Part shown: positions 40,946-50,744 of the stretch, piece after piece
How the letters are laid out: every line of letters starts with the position of its first letter
Numbering within the stretch: position 1 is the stretch's first letter
Assembly: GCF_017916325.1 (NCBI RefSeq)
Contig: NC_090139.1
Coordinates: 310,001 to 374,000, forward strand
Length of the DNA: 64,000 nt
Source: Leishmania martiniquensis
Lineage: Eukaryota; Euglenozoa; Kinetoplastea; Trypanosomatida; Trypanosomatidae
Direction: 5' to 3'
Made by a program: the position numbers and the translations under genes
The notes under the pieces: generated by a model
Told to the model about the DNA's origin: nothing
What the model saw: only the letters and a program-made list of their open reading frames with translations
Database searches by the model: none

Positions 40946-43900
40946 TCATACGCGACTGCCAGGGCGCGTGTGAAGGACACGCTCTGACGCCCCTACCGTC
41001 ACGCCCGCGGCCGCGCGCGGTTTTGACGACATGCAGTACAGCGGCCACAGCAGACCGTTGCACAGCGCCGGCACGGCTGCCGCCCGTTCGGGCGACGTCC
41101 GCACCAGAGACGTGGCGTGACGCAGGTCATCGAGGTTCACCAGGATAAGACGCTGCGCCTCGCCTTCGGCGCCGCGGCCGGCGCTTTGCTTCGCGTTGGG
41201 CCCACGGCTGCCATTCGGCGACGCTTGGGCTGTCGCGCCCTGCAAGATGTCCGTGATACGCTCCGCCGCCCCGGTGCTGCCTGCCTTGCCGGTGGTGTCT
41301 CGGGTGCGGTGCACAGTGCTATAGTCGATATCCATGAGCAGCAGTCCGACTGAGTCGATCGTCGCCACCACGCACGTCCGCAGTGCCTCCTCGTAGCGGG
41401 AGAGGGTGCGCGGTGTGAAGCAGGGTGACGCCGCAGCGAAGGGTGCGGGCGCTAGAGCGCTCATGTCCGTCAGCCGGAACACCGCCCAGTGCGCCGCCCA
41501 CTCGTAGGCCAGCGCCGCCGCCCGTTGCCGCTTCGAGTTCGCTGACGGCGGGCGACCGACTGGCCGCGACCCCTTCTGCGGGCCTGGCCGCGCGGTACTC
41601 GCGCTGTGCGGGGATACGTAGTCGTCGAGATGCTGCTCCCTCAAGAGGGTGCCAAGCTGGCGACTCGTCAGGAATATGCGCTGCAGCGGCCGCAGAAGGA
41701 CCCGCTCGGTAGTCGATCGCAGCGTCTGCACAACGACGAAAAGGTCATCTTCCGGCGGAGGCACGTACACATCAGTGATGTCGCAGCCGCCAGGGCCGGG
41801 TGCCGACCCAAAGCGCGCGGGCCGCCGGCGCCAAACGACATCGCCCACACCGACTGCAAAGCGGTAATCGCCGCTGTAGCGTTGGAATCGGCAGCCCGCA
41901 GCAGGTGACGGTACGGAGGTGGCAGCTGTTGATGCCGCTGCAAGACGGCGGTTGAGCAGCGCCGCATCAGCGTAGGGTACAAGGTGGCCTTCGGCGACGG
42001 CCTGTCGCTCCAGCTTGGCGTCGTAGTCCTCGCCGTAGGTCCACGCCAGCAGCGGCGTGCCGGGCGGGACATCTGTGGTGACCAAAAAAAAGGGAACGGT
42101 CACGAAGAAGCTGCGCTCTTCCAGAAAGAAGCACTGCGCACGGCGGCGCGGCGGGCGTCGCTTGGGCTTCGCATAGAGGGCGGCGAGGCCGTCGTCCTCC
42201 TTCGGGACAGGGACGGCGGCCGCCGCACCGTCGGCCTCAGCGACGGTGCGTGTGACCTCTTTTTTGGCCCTGTGCGCGCGGCGCCGGCGGCATGTCCGCT
42301 TTGCTGTCGCCGCACGCGCCGCCTTTGTGCGCTCTTCGAGTGTCAGCGGCGGCGATGCGCTGTGGTTGGCGGACTTCGGCGGCAGCCTCTCACTCGCGCC
42401 TGCAGGCATCTCCGGGCCACCCGCCGGCGCTGGCACGGCCGCTGCCTCAGGGGCCCCCGCAAACTCACTTGGTACGGACAGTATCACCGAGCACAGCTCC
42501 ACGTTGCCAAAGCGGGACGTGTTGTAGCGGTGGTTGATGTAGCGCGTCAGGCCCTGCCCAAAGCAGACGCCGTGGCGTCCGAGCCCCAGAGCGTACGTGT
42601 CGTCCGTCACGATGGACCAATCCTCGTCCTCCTCCACCCCGCGGTGCGCCGATGCGCTGTGGTTGGCAGCGGTGGTGTGGTCGAGCGCGCTGGTGTCACC
42701 GCGCAGCGCTCGCTCGCTCACGAGCCGCTCCACCTTGCGCGTCGCCACCGATGGGCCGCAGTACAGGAGACAGGTGCCGTAGGGCAGCCAGGCGGAGGCC
42801 GCGACGCCTTTCTGGTCGTCTCCCAACTCTGGCGCCGGGCCGAGGGTGACCAGCGTGAAGGGGAAGGCGGCCTCCGCGACATGGCTCGCATGCCGCCTCC
42901 CCACGCCGTGGTAGTAGGCCAGGTCGGCTGGCCACGCAGGAAACCGCTTGACCCCCGTGTACAAATCACCGACCAGGTCGTTTTGGCGAGCGGAGGCGTT
43001 TGCCGAGCCCCTGCCGCCCTCCGCCACAGTGCACGGCGTCGCGGCGCTATCAGCGCACCCAAACCTCTTGTTCAACTCGCTGTAGCAGCGCCGGTACCAT
43101 GAGGGCTCGTCCAAGCAGCGGTAGTACGACTCCAGCGACACATAAATTTCCTCCCCCTCTTCCAGCCGGGTGGTGCACACCACCGCCATCAGCGACGCGC
43201 GGGGGTACAGGTTCCGACTCGCTGGTGCGTCAGACGCCCGGCACGTGGGTGGCTCCCTCGCTTTAGTTTCGTCTCCCTCCAACCTCACGTCCGTCGCGCC
43301 CGCGGGCGACCTTCCGGTGCTGCCTTCGCTACCATCAGGCGCTGCTCTGTCTGGTAAACCGTAGTGGAGCGCGATGCAGCGCGCATTGGGACGCAGATAC
43401 GGCTCCGGCACTCGTGGCAGTTTACGAAACTGAGGGTACAGCAGAGGTTGTGCTGGTGAACCGGGCGCCACGCCTGCGGCCACTGCCGCTGCGTCTTTCC
43501 TGCCAGCGCCGGTGTCCTGTGCGCAAACCTTCCACGCCGTGTCGAGCCGGTGCTGCTCGACGGCGTACAGCACCTCTGCCCTGTCAATGAGTTCGCTGAA
43601 GACGGCGTCGCCCTCCACCGCCAGCACAGAGTGACGCAGAAATGCCCGCTGCACTCTCACTGGCTCGCCAAAGCCATGATGCAAGCGACGATGATGCGCG
43701 GGCTGGTGGGTGTAGCCTGGCACCGCCGCCGCCGCTGATCCGGATGCGGGCGCGGGCGCGGGGAACGGGATAGCGTACGAGGCGCATGAGCCGAAGTGCG
43801 AGCTCGATGAAGGCGCCTTGCGAACCCCAATCATGCAGATGCCCCGGCCGCGCCGCTGTGCCTGCTCCACCTCCGCGTCGGAGAGGCCGAGGTACGCCTT

Positions 43901-44698
43901 GATGAAGGCGCCGTAGCGTTGCGTGTGGAAAGTCACGCGCGTCTGACTCGGCTGCGGGAGTGCGGAGAAGGGAGGCGGGTGAGGGTGGGGCCAGTACGCT
44001 GGCAGCTGTTGCTTCTCTGCTGCGGCCGTGGTGTCCGAGAGGCTTGGCGGCTGCTGAGCTTCCGTTCGAAAGTCGTTCGCGGGCTGCGCCGATGCAAATG
44101 GCGACTCAGTGGCGTCGGCGATGCCGTCTTCCTCCTCCATGTCCTCGGTGCTCTCCGGCACGTACTGCGACTGCTGCGCGTGATGGCCATCTGTTCGGCC
44201 CACCCACGCCTCGCAATCCACGTCAGCGTTGTTATCACAGTCGGCTCCCCCATCGTCCCCCTGATCGCTGAGCGAGGCACCATCGTCGCCGTCGTCGGAG
44301 CCGGCGGCTGTCACAGACCCGCCAACGACCGAGTCGGTCATGCCGCCACCACCGCGGCGATTCTTTGAGGAAGCCATATCTTCCTGTGACGTGTAGAGGG
44401 CAAAGAAGTCATCCCTCAGCTCCTGTGAATGCCTCGTATCGCACAAGTCGGCATTCGCGCTGTCGCAGGGGCGAAGGCGATCGCAGCCGCCTTGCTGCGA
44501 AGAGGTGAGGGGCGGCCTCGAGGGCGACGCCACCGCCTGTGGCTGAGTCTCTTCACGGCTGCCCGCATACGTTGCTCGTGAGTCTTCCAGCGCCGCGCGG
44601 AGTTCGTCGCCGGCATCGTCGCTGGCGAGTCCGTTATCGTCCCAAAGCCTTCGGGCGAGTCGACCGTGCGCGAGGCCTTTGCCAGTGCCATGCGACAT
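40946..44698 (-). CDS. Large SET-domain protein, possible second SET-like region
   Basis: The protein has 1250 residues. The N-terminal 240 are acidic and disordered. A SET core lies at about 635-900: PYGTCLLYCGP matches the strand following the pre-core loop, GQGLTRYINHRYNTS matches the RFINHxxxPN region that forms the cofactor site, and FFVTVPFFLVTTDVPPGTPL followed by TYGEDYD matches the final part. A long basic insertion (TAKRTCRRRRAHRAKKE) sits between the last two. An earlier region, about 290-530, has a similar order: YLRPNARCIALHYG, then LMAVVCTTRLEEGEEIYVSL. This may be a divergent second SET domain. A GRPP AT-hook-like string (RPVGRPPSANSKR) follows at about 1048-1060. Histone or other lysine methylation is likely from the family; the substrate is unknown. 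The ATG at 44698 is the first in frame. Confidence 0.72.
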   Translation of the reverse strand: MSHGTGKGLAHGRLARRLWDDNGLASDDAGDELRAALEDSRATYAGSREETQPQAVASPSRPPLTSSQQGGCDRLRPCDSANADLCDTRHSQELRDDFFALYTSQEDMASSKNRRGGGGMTDSVVGGSVTAAGSDDGDDGASLSDQGDDGGADCDNNADVDCEAWVGRTDGHHAQQSQYVPESTEDMEEEDGIADATESPFASAQPANDFRTEAQQPPSLSDTTAAAEKQQLPAYWPHPHPPPFSALPQPSQTRVTFHTQRYGAFIKAYLGLSDAEVEQAQRRGRGICMIGVRKAPSSSSHFGSCASYAIPFPAPAPASGSAAAAVPGYTHQPAHHRRLHHGFGEPVRVQRAFLRHSVLAVEGDAVFSELIDRAEVLYAVEQHRLDTAWKVCAQDTGAGRKDAAAVAAGVAPGSPAQPLLYPQFRKLPRVPEPYLRPNARCIALHYGLPDRAAPDGSEGSTGRSPAGATDVRLEGDETKAREPPTCRASDAPASRNLYPRASLMAVVCTTRLEEGEEIYVSLESYYRCLDEPSWYRRCYSELNKRFGCADSAATPCTVAEGGRGSANASARQNDLVGDLYTGVKRFPAWPADLAYYHGVGRRHASHVAEAAFPFTLVTLGPAPELGDDQKGVAASAWLPYGTCLLYCGPSVATRKVERLVSERALRGDTSALDHTTAANHSASAHRGVEEDEDWSIVTDDTYALGLGRHGVCFGQGLTRYINHRYNTSRFGNVELCSVILSVPSEFAGAPEAAAVPAPAGGPEMPAGASERLPPKSANHSASPPLTLEERTKAARAATAKRTCRRRRAHRAKKEVTRTVAEADGAAAAVPVPKEDDGLAALYAKPKRRPPRRRAQCFFLEERSFFVTVPFFLVTTDVPPGTPLLAWTYGEDYDAKLERQAVAEGHLVPYADAALLNRRLAAASTAATSVPSPAAGCRFQRYSGDYRFAVGVGDVVWRRRPARFGSAPGPGGCDITDVYVPPPEDDLFVVVQTLRSTTERVLLRPLQRIFLTSRQLGTLLREQHLDDYVSPHSASTARPGPQKGSRPVGRPPSANSKRQRAAALAYEWAAHWAVFRLTDMSALAPAPFAAASPCFTPRTLSRYEEALRTCVVATIDSVGLLLMDIDYSTVHRTRDTTGKAGSTGAAERITDILQGATAQASPNGSRGPNAKQSAGRGAEGEAQRLILVNLDDLRHATSLVRTSPERAAAVPALCNGLLWPLYCMSSKPRAAAGVTVGASERVLHTRPGSRV

Positions 44699-45434
44699 GG
44701 GGCACACAGAAGAGAGAGCGGGGTGGGGCGCGGGATGGAGGTGGTGGAGGCCGCACGCATCTATGAGAGTGAAAGGGTGCGCGTGTGTGTGCGTGCGTGA
44801 CTAGGATGACGTACAGATATCTGCAGAGAATGCGGCGCACAGTCAGAGGCGGCGCCACCGCGTGAATCGTGAAATCGTTGACAGATACTTGACGTGCCAC
44901 TGATGGCGTATGACCGTGTGGCTGTGCGAGTGTTTCCAAGAGAGGGCGGGGAAGGGGCGGTGACGGAGGAGAGGAGGTGGGTGTGTGAGGGGGGGGTGGA
45001 GGGAAAGGGGGCGACGAGAACTCGGCGAGAGCGAGAAAGGGGGCACGGATTGGCGAACCCTCCCCCTCCCCCTTTTTTGTTCTTTAGGAAGACGCTGCTA
45101 CGCGCCCGCACTGGCAGAGTCTGTGCGCCCGTCACTCATGATGAGAAAAGTAAGAGCGTCTATGAGGCAAAGGGGCGCAGCAAGGCGAAGCCAAACAATG
45201 TCAGGCCGTCCACGGCAGAGGGGGGATAATCCGCGGTCCGCTGCTGTCGAAAAGCCACTCACAGCCACGCACCCCCATGCGCGCACACAGACACAACAAA
45301 TCGACGGCAGCGCAGCGTTACGGCAGCTTTGAAAGCCAAGATGGTAAACGGCGGGCTCGAGAGAGAGAGACAGAGCGCGCAAACGACGGCTGCGTGTGCA
45401 GGCCAGAGGAGAGCTCCGCCATTACACACTTCCT
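44699..45434. other. Intergenic region
   Basis: It holds TG-type sequence at about 44778-44800, a C/T-rich plus-strand stretch at about 45060-45075 and a GA run near 45359-45372. No gene was recognised. Confidence 0.5.
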
Positions 45435-46310
45435 CTACTCATCGTCGAGGAACATCGACGCTGGCCGTGCCGATCCCGCCGACGGAGACGGTGTGGCTTG
45501 TGAGCCGCTGCCACCAGCCTCCTTGTCGACAGGGGCGTTACCAAAGCCGCGGCCTGCACGGCTGCGGCGGTCGAGGCTGAGGCTCGCCCCGTCCTGCTGC
45601 AGTAGTTCCACTTCGCGCTTGATACGGTAGCGCTTCATGTCCGACTTGCTGTACTTGTCTGGGTCCATGCCGTGCTTCGCAAACTCGGGGATCAGAAACC
45701 GCTGCAGGTAGTCCTCGAGACTTTCCTCGGCGGTGGGGGCCCGAACGCGGTAGCTCAGCTTGCGCAAGCATTCCGCCATGGCCTTGCAGCGCTCCGCCAC
45801 GGACGCTCTCGAGGGGGATGTCGCAGACGCCTGCTGCGCTTTGCACGCAATCTCGTCCATCTCTTCACGCGCCCTCTTTTTCTTCGGCTCCTCTGTGCCT
45901 TCATCGTCATCGTCCTCCTCATCGTCATCGTCCTCTTCGTCAGAATCAAAGTCTTCATCGGAGTCCGATGTACCACCCTCCTCTTCATCCTCTTCGGAGT
46001 CGCCCTCGTCGGAGTCCTCCTCGTCGGATGCGCTGCTGTCCTCATCCTCGTCGTGGTTACCTTGACTGGTGTGACCGTTTGCGGCTACCGCTGCCACAGC
46101 CCTTTCTTTTTCCTCTGTGAGCTTTGTGATGGTGTCACCAATAAACACTGCGTGGCTCGCCACGTATGCCTCTGGGTACGTGTCACCGTACTTGGAGCGA
46201 AGCAGCTGCTGCACGATCGCCGTCGGCAGCGTCTTGTTGCCCGGCAGCCGACTCACCATGATGCGCAGCAGCCCTGTGAGCTGCGCATCCAGCTCGGCGT
46301 CCGACGGCAT
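45435..46310 (-). CDS. HIRIP3/Chz1-like acidic histone-chaperone candidate
   Basis: The protein has 291 residues in three parts. The N-terminus (about 5-68) is helical and contains KTLPTAIVQQLLRSKYGDTY, resembling DEK-C-type and HIRIP3 N-terminal domains. Residues 85-141 are almost entirely Asp, Glu and Ser, a histone-binding type of acidic tract, followed by the nuclear localisation-like KKKRAR. Residues about 170-252 form a helical region ending in DMKRYRIKREVELLQQDGAS and RRSRAGRG. These resemble the CHZ-type end of HIRIP3, where a helix leads to a short Arg-rich string. HIRIP3 and yeast Chz1 bind H2A or H2A.Z with H2B. The assignment rests on layout and weak local similarity. The start is the first ATG. 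Confidence 0.65.
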   Translation of the reverse strand: MPSDAELDAQLTGLLRIMVSRLPGNKTLPTAIVQQLLRSKYGDTYPEAYVASHAVFIGDTITKLTEEKERAVAAVAANGHTSQGNHDEDEDSSASDEEDSDEGDSEEDEEEGGTSDSDEDFDSDEEDDDDEEDDDDEGTEEPKKKRAREEMDEIACKAQQASATSPSRASVAERCKAMAECLRKLSYRVRAPTAEESLEDYLQRFLIPEFAKHGMDPDKYSKSDMKRYRIKREVELLQQDGASLSLDRRSRAGRGFGNAPVDKEAGGSGSQATPSPSAGSARPASMFLDDE

Positions 46311-47234
46311 CCGCGCTTCGGCACACAGAGGGAAGGGGGGGCAGGAGGGAGGAAGAAGTTCCTACACGCCTGCCGCGCAATCGCGAGGGTGGCAAGCCAC
46401 AAGACGCGACCTTCTCGTGATTCACTCTATACGCTGGTAGCGGGCCCGGCGACAGGAGAACGAGAGACGCGGGCGATGGATCGGCTGGCGGAGGAGGAGC
46501 GCCCGTACGAACTGCTTGTGCGACTCACTCGTGTGTCTCTCTGTCACCCTCTATGCAAGCGGACTGATCCCTTACGTGCATGTGTACGTGTGTGTGTGTG
46601 TGTAATGAGGAGGGGGGATCAAGAGAGGGGGCAGAGCCGAGTGATGTAGAAAAAGAAATACTGCAGAGGCGTCCTCGTCGCATGAGGAGCGCAGACCAGA
46701 CCAGGCAGGGGCACACGCGGGATGAGGGCCGTCAGTGCCGCTTGCGTTTGCCGGCGACGCCAGAATGTCGGAAGGCGCGCACGCCTCTCTCTATGAGCGT
46801 GCGAGGGCTGAGAGGAGGGAGGCGCTGGTGCCCCTCCCTCTGCGGCATTCCCACTCTGTAGGCGTGTGAGGATGAGCTTGAGAAGGGGTAAGGGGTCCAA
46901 AAGACGCCGGCGGAATCGTTTTTAGTGCTGAACGTCGGGCCCGCGCGCCATCACTACGGTGGATGTCGTCCGTGGCCGTCGCTTTCAGCGACATCTGCCG
47001 GCACCATCATCAAGTGCACGGGAGCAACAGAAAGGAAAGCAGGAAAAACTGAGATGACTGAACGCGCGTGTACGCCAATGCAAACACACGCACGCACACA
47101 CACACGTTGGCAACGATACACAAGCAACAAGCGCAAATACGCTCCCCTCTCCATCCATTTCTCCCTCCAACGGCCCCAGCGCTGCGCGCACAGGCGCTCT
47201 GAGACGCACATTTGTGTGTGCGTGCGTGTGGGTC
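46311..47234. other. Intergenic region
   Basis: It contains TG units at about 46585-46602 and CA-rich sequence near 47084-47105. No gene was recognised. Confidence 0.5.
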
Positions 47235-50200
47235 TCACGGCGCCCCGTTGGCAGAGCGCAGCGGCCCCAGGTTAAACAACTCCGCCACATCAACCGGCGG
47301 CAGCGGCACAGGGGGCGTGCGACTCCCATTCGCCATCGCCTCGCCAGCGCCGCTGCTTCTCCGCCCGCTTTGGACGCCGCTCGCCTCCATGACAGCGACT
47401 GGATCAGAAGGCAGCTGCTCTGGTATGGCACGCGCGGGCGAGGCAGCGAGCCTGTGACCGAGCCCGCTGTGCACCGGCGGAGGGGGCGAGATGCCACCAA
47501 AGAGGACGCTCAGCGGCAACGGGGCCGAGGCATTCGGCGCTGCCGGCCAGCCCGCAGCGGCACCGGACGAAGGAAGATCCCAATGCTGCCTTGTTGGCGC
47601 CTCGCCGGCGGCGGGGGCGGCAACATACCCCGGTGATGACCTCCACTCCGAAGCAGCGGCATAGCCGTTGGCTCTCGCCGTGCTGCGGAGCTCTGGTAAG
47701 GCGGCGGCGTTGTTGTCACCTGCGCCAGCCCAAGTCGACTGGGTGCCGTCCATAGCGCTCCTGCCGCCATAGCTGTGGGACCGCTGCGACTGGTCAACGA
47801 GCTTCACCCGCTTGGTGTAAGTCGGCGGCAGTGACGGCGCAGCCGAGTCTGCCGTTGCAAGCCGCGCGCTGAGTTCCTTCATCTTGTGCCGCAGCGAATT
47901 GGCGAGCAGGTCCTTGCGAGTGATCATACCAGCCACGGTGTCACCGTCGACGACGACCATGTGTCGCAAGCCCATCATGCGGAAGGTTTGGTACGCCATC
48001 TGCAGGTTGAAGAAGGGCGGTATTACCCACGGGCTGCGGTTCACGATGAGTGAAAGGTCGAGGACGGGCGGCAGGCGGTTCTCACTGATGAAGGAGGCGC
48101 TCTCGGCCCCCACCTCCGCCCCGCCCGGGACCCCGTCCGGCATATGCGTGCGAACCCACTCGTAGCGGTCCGAAGTTCTGAAGAAGAGACGGCTCTTCTG
48201 CCACATCCACTGCGTCCATGTAAGATGACGGATGGCCACCACGCACGGCGCCAGGCGACCGCCGAAGCCGTCGCTGTCCTTGGCTGTCAGCGGTACCTTG
48301 GTCGTTGGCGGTGCCTCCAGCGTCGACTCGTCGTACTCCTGCAGCTCGGGAAGGGTAAAGTAAACCTGAAGATCCTCCCGGGTGACGAGGCCGACAAACT
48401 TGTGGCGCAAATGCGCCGCTGCAGATTCCACCACGGCTGCGTCCTTCGCCGAGCGAGGCGGCTGTGCACCAGTCTCAGCGACGGGTGAGACGTGGAGGTA
48501 TTCGGCCCCACGCTTCGCGCCGTCCAGCCTGCGTTGCACGGATGCGCTGGAGGGCCCTGCTGGTGGGGCGGCTGCCCTCTGATCGTCATCATTGTCGGCG
48601 GCGTCGCCGATACGAACGGCTTCTACAACGGGAAAGGCATGGTGTGTGCTATCGCGAAGAGCGGCGAGCACCACCTCCGTGCGCTCGCGCATCCGTAGCG
48701 TCACCACCTCCGACGCCATGACGTCTGCAGCGGTCAGCTGCTCAAACTCAGGCTTCACAATATTCGGCGGCAGGTAGGGGACGCTGTCCATGAGGAGCAT
48801 CTGGTGGTAGAGGGGCTCGCACAGCCAGTCAGCGGTTGTCTTGGACATGACGATGGCCACCATGACAGGCAGCAGGTAGTGCAGCTCCGCCGAGAGCTCG
48901 ACCATGATGACGCAGATGGCCATGGACATGCGCGAGGTGCCGGCAAGGAAGGCGCCCGCGCCGATGAGGGCAAAGACGCCGGGGTCCATCCACGCATCCG
49001 CCGACGCGTAGCCGCGTGGCACGTCAGGGACCTTCGCGGCACCGATTTCGAACAGGAGCAGCCCGAACAGGCGACCAAAGACGGCGCCGAGCACGAGGCT
49101 GGGCACGACAAGGCCGCCCGACACGGATGTACCGCTCGTCATGCAGGCAGAGGCGAAGTAGACGAGGAAGTACACGATGAGCGTCACCGCCGGGAACTCC
49201 CCCGCCGTCTGACGCGAGAAGAGATGGCGAATGGTGTTCTTGCCGGAGGCCATGTTGAGTGTGCCGAGGGGCGAGTAGGTCTTTGGCTCGGCACATGTGT
49301 TGTTGAAGAGGCGCCAGCCGCCCTCTGTGCCCCATCGCTGCACCGTCCCGTTGACAACGCCGATGTCGTACCGTTTGGCGCAGGGTGAGACGAGGGAGAG
49401 GACGTACATGCAGCTGGAGAAGACGGCGCTGATGACGACCGGCTCGAGGAAGCGGCGGAACTGGTACGGCCGCAACACGCGGCGTCGCCACTTGATGAGT
49501 ATCAGGTTTGTCTTGGTGAAGAAGGCAGCCAATGAGCCGATAATGCCGCCGAGGAGCAGCGACGGTATAATGGACACCAAGTTCAGGGGTATGGTGACGT
49601 TCACCTCAAACAGAACCGCGGCCGCGTTCGAGACCCAGCCCAGCAGCCGCCGGTCCTCAACAATGGAGTTGATGATGGTGCTGAAGGTGAAGCACAGCAT
49701 GGTGGCGAGGAAGATCTGCCCGTTGGAGCTCTGGTCCCAAAAGCTACTCACCTCCTCCATGACGAAGAGGAGGCCGCCGATGGGGGCACCAAAGGCCACA
49801 GACACGCCACACGCCGCACCCGCCGTGATGAAGTCGCGGCGATCCTTGTTGTTACGGAAGGCCTGAAATAGCGGTGTTTGAAACCCAAGCGTGCGACTGC
49901 GGCCCTGTGTCACGCCCGCCCCGGTGATGGCACCGAGGTGGATGAGGGGCGCCTCCAGCCCCACGGGCAGTCCACCCGCGACGGCGCAGATGCACGAGAT
50001 GGCCTTCGCGATGAATGTGCGCAGGTTCATGGCTTTGCGCAGGTGAACACCGTTGAGGTACGCCATTACATCGGGAATGCCGCCGCCCGACGCGGCGGGC
50101 TCAAAGTACACGACAACGCCAGCTGCGATCGCCACGAGCAAGACAGAGCCGAGCACTGTGCAGAGGAATCCCTGAAGATGGCCGATGATGCGGTGCTGCG

Positions 50201-50744
50201 GGCCCGTCATCATACGGTACAGCACCTCGGCTCGATAGCTTTCGAGGATGTCAACAGCATACGACACGACTGTGGCGACGACACCAACGGATAGGGCAAT
50301 GAGGACGTGCAGCAGCCACCGCAGCATAACATGGCGCTCTGCTGTGTCCATCTGTAGTCGAGCAAAGCCCTCGGCCATGCTGCTGAGAGGGGAGCGAACA
50401 TGGTAGCGCGTGCCACCGGTGTTGCCACCCTCCGGTTCGGGCGAAACGGCGCCGCTCATCTCGCACGCTAGCGACGCGGCCGCTGTAGTGCCCTGTGTGT
50501 AGTGGCGCCGCCGGTTTTCATGGCTCTCACGCAGATACTCGACGTACATGTCCGGGTAGGGCTTGTAGTAGTCCAGGCTCTCGAAGCTCGCCTGTTTTTC
50601 TAGCTCGGTGCGCGTCAGATACTCCGTGTGCATCGTGTTCGGGTTCGCCGTATCGCGCAGCGCACGCCAGAACCACTCCAGCCAGCCGCGGTGGGTGTGC
50701 GTCGGTGGCGCCTCCAGGGCGCTCCCAGAGTCGCCGCTCTGCAT
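47235..50744 (-). CDS. CLC-family chloride channel or Cl-/H+ exchanger
   Basis: The protein has 1169 residues with a multi-pass CLC membrane domain from about 138 to 680. The signature GSGIP reads GGGIP near 220, GKEGP reads GLEAP near 262-266 and GxFxP reads GLVVP in GTSVSGGLVVPSLVLG. The gating Glu in the second motif is retained. GAPIGGLLFVMEEVSSFWDQ has the second (proton) Glu and the SFW string typical of the ClC-6/7 branch, so exchange rather than channel activity is likely. Two CBS-like regions follow: one near ADVMASEVVTLRMRERTEVV and one near the MMGLRHMVVVDGDTVAGMIT segment, with a long insertion between. The C-terminal 130 residues are disordered. An intracellular, acidic-organelle location is inferred from the branch. 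The ATG at 50744 was chosen as the first in the frame. Confidence 0.92.
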   Translation of the reverse strand: MQSGDSGSALEAPPTHTHRGWLEWFWRALRDTANPNTMHTEYLTRTELEKQASFESLDYYKPYPDMYVEYLRESHENRRRHYTQGTTAAASLACEMSGAVSPEPEGGNTGGTRYHVRSPLSSMAEGFARLQMDTAERHVMLRWLLHVLIALSVGVVATVVSYAVDILESYRAEVLYRMMTGPQHRIIGHLQGFLCTVLGSVLLVAIAAGVVVYFEPAASGGGIPDVMAYLNGVHLRKAMNLRTFIAKAISCICAVAGGLPVGLEAPLIHLGAITGAGVTQGRSRTLGFQTPLFQAFRNNKDRRDFITAGAACGVSVAFGAPIGGLLFVMEEVSSFWDQSSNGQIFLATMLCFTFSTIINSIVEDRRLLGWVSNAAAVLFEVNVTIPLNLVSIIPSLLLGGIIGSLAAFFTKTNLILIKWRRRVLRPYQFRRFLEPVVISAVFSSCMYVLSLVSPCAKRYDIGVVNGTVQRWGTEGGWRLFNNTCAEPKTYSPLGTLNMASGKNTIRHLFSRQTAGEFPAVTLIVYFLVYFASACMTSGTSVSGGLVVPSLVLGAVFGRLFGLLLFEIGAAKVPDVPRGYASADAWMDPGVFALIGAGAFLAGTSRMSMAICVIMVELSAELHYLLPVMVAIVMSKTTADWLCEPLYHQMLLMDSVPYLPPNIVKPEFEQLTAADVMASEVVTLRMRERTEVVLAALRDSTHHAFPVVEAVRIGDAADNDDDQRAAAPPAGPSSASVQRRLDGAKRGAEYLHVSPVAETGAQPPRSAKDAAVVESAAAHLRHKFVGLVTREDLQVYFTLPELQEYDESTLEAPPTTKVPLTAKDSDGFGGRLAPCVVAIRHLTWTQWMWQKSRLFFRTSDRYEWVRTHMPDGVPGGAEVGAESASFISENRLPPVLDLSLIVNRSPWVIPPFFNLQMAYQTFRMMGLRHMVVVDGDTVAGMITRKDLLANSLRHKMKELSARLATADSAAPSLPPTYTKRVKLVDQSQRSHSYGGRSAMDGTQSTWAGAGDNNAAALPELRSTARANGYAAASEWRSSPGYVAAPAAGEAPTRQHWDLPSSGAAAGWPAAPNASAPLPLSVLFGGISPPPPVHSGLGHRLAASPARAIPEQLPSDPVAVMEASGVQSGRRSSGAGEAMANGSRTPPVPLPPVDVAELFNLGPLRSANGAP

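Noticed and set aside
45672..46649. Plus-strand open frame of 325 codons
   Set aside because: It is the complement of the acidic HIRIP3-like gene; its Val/Ile/Leu/Phe runs are the antisense of Asp/Glu codons. All other genes are on the minus strand.
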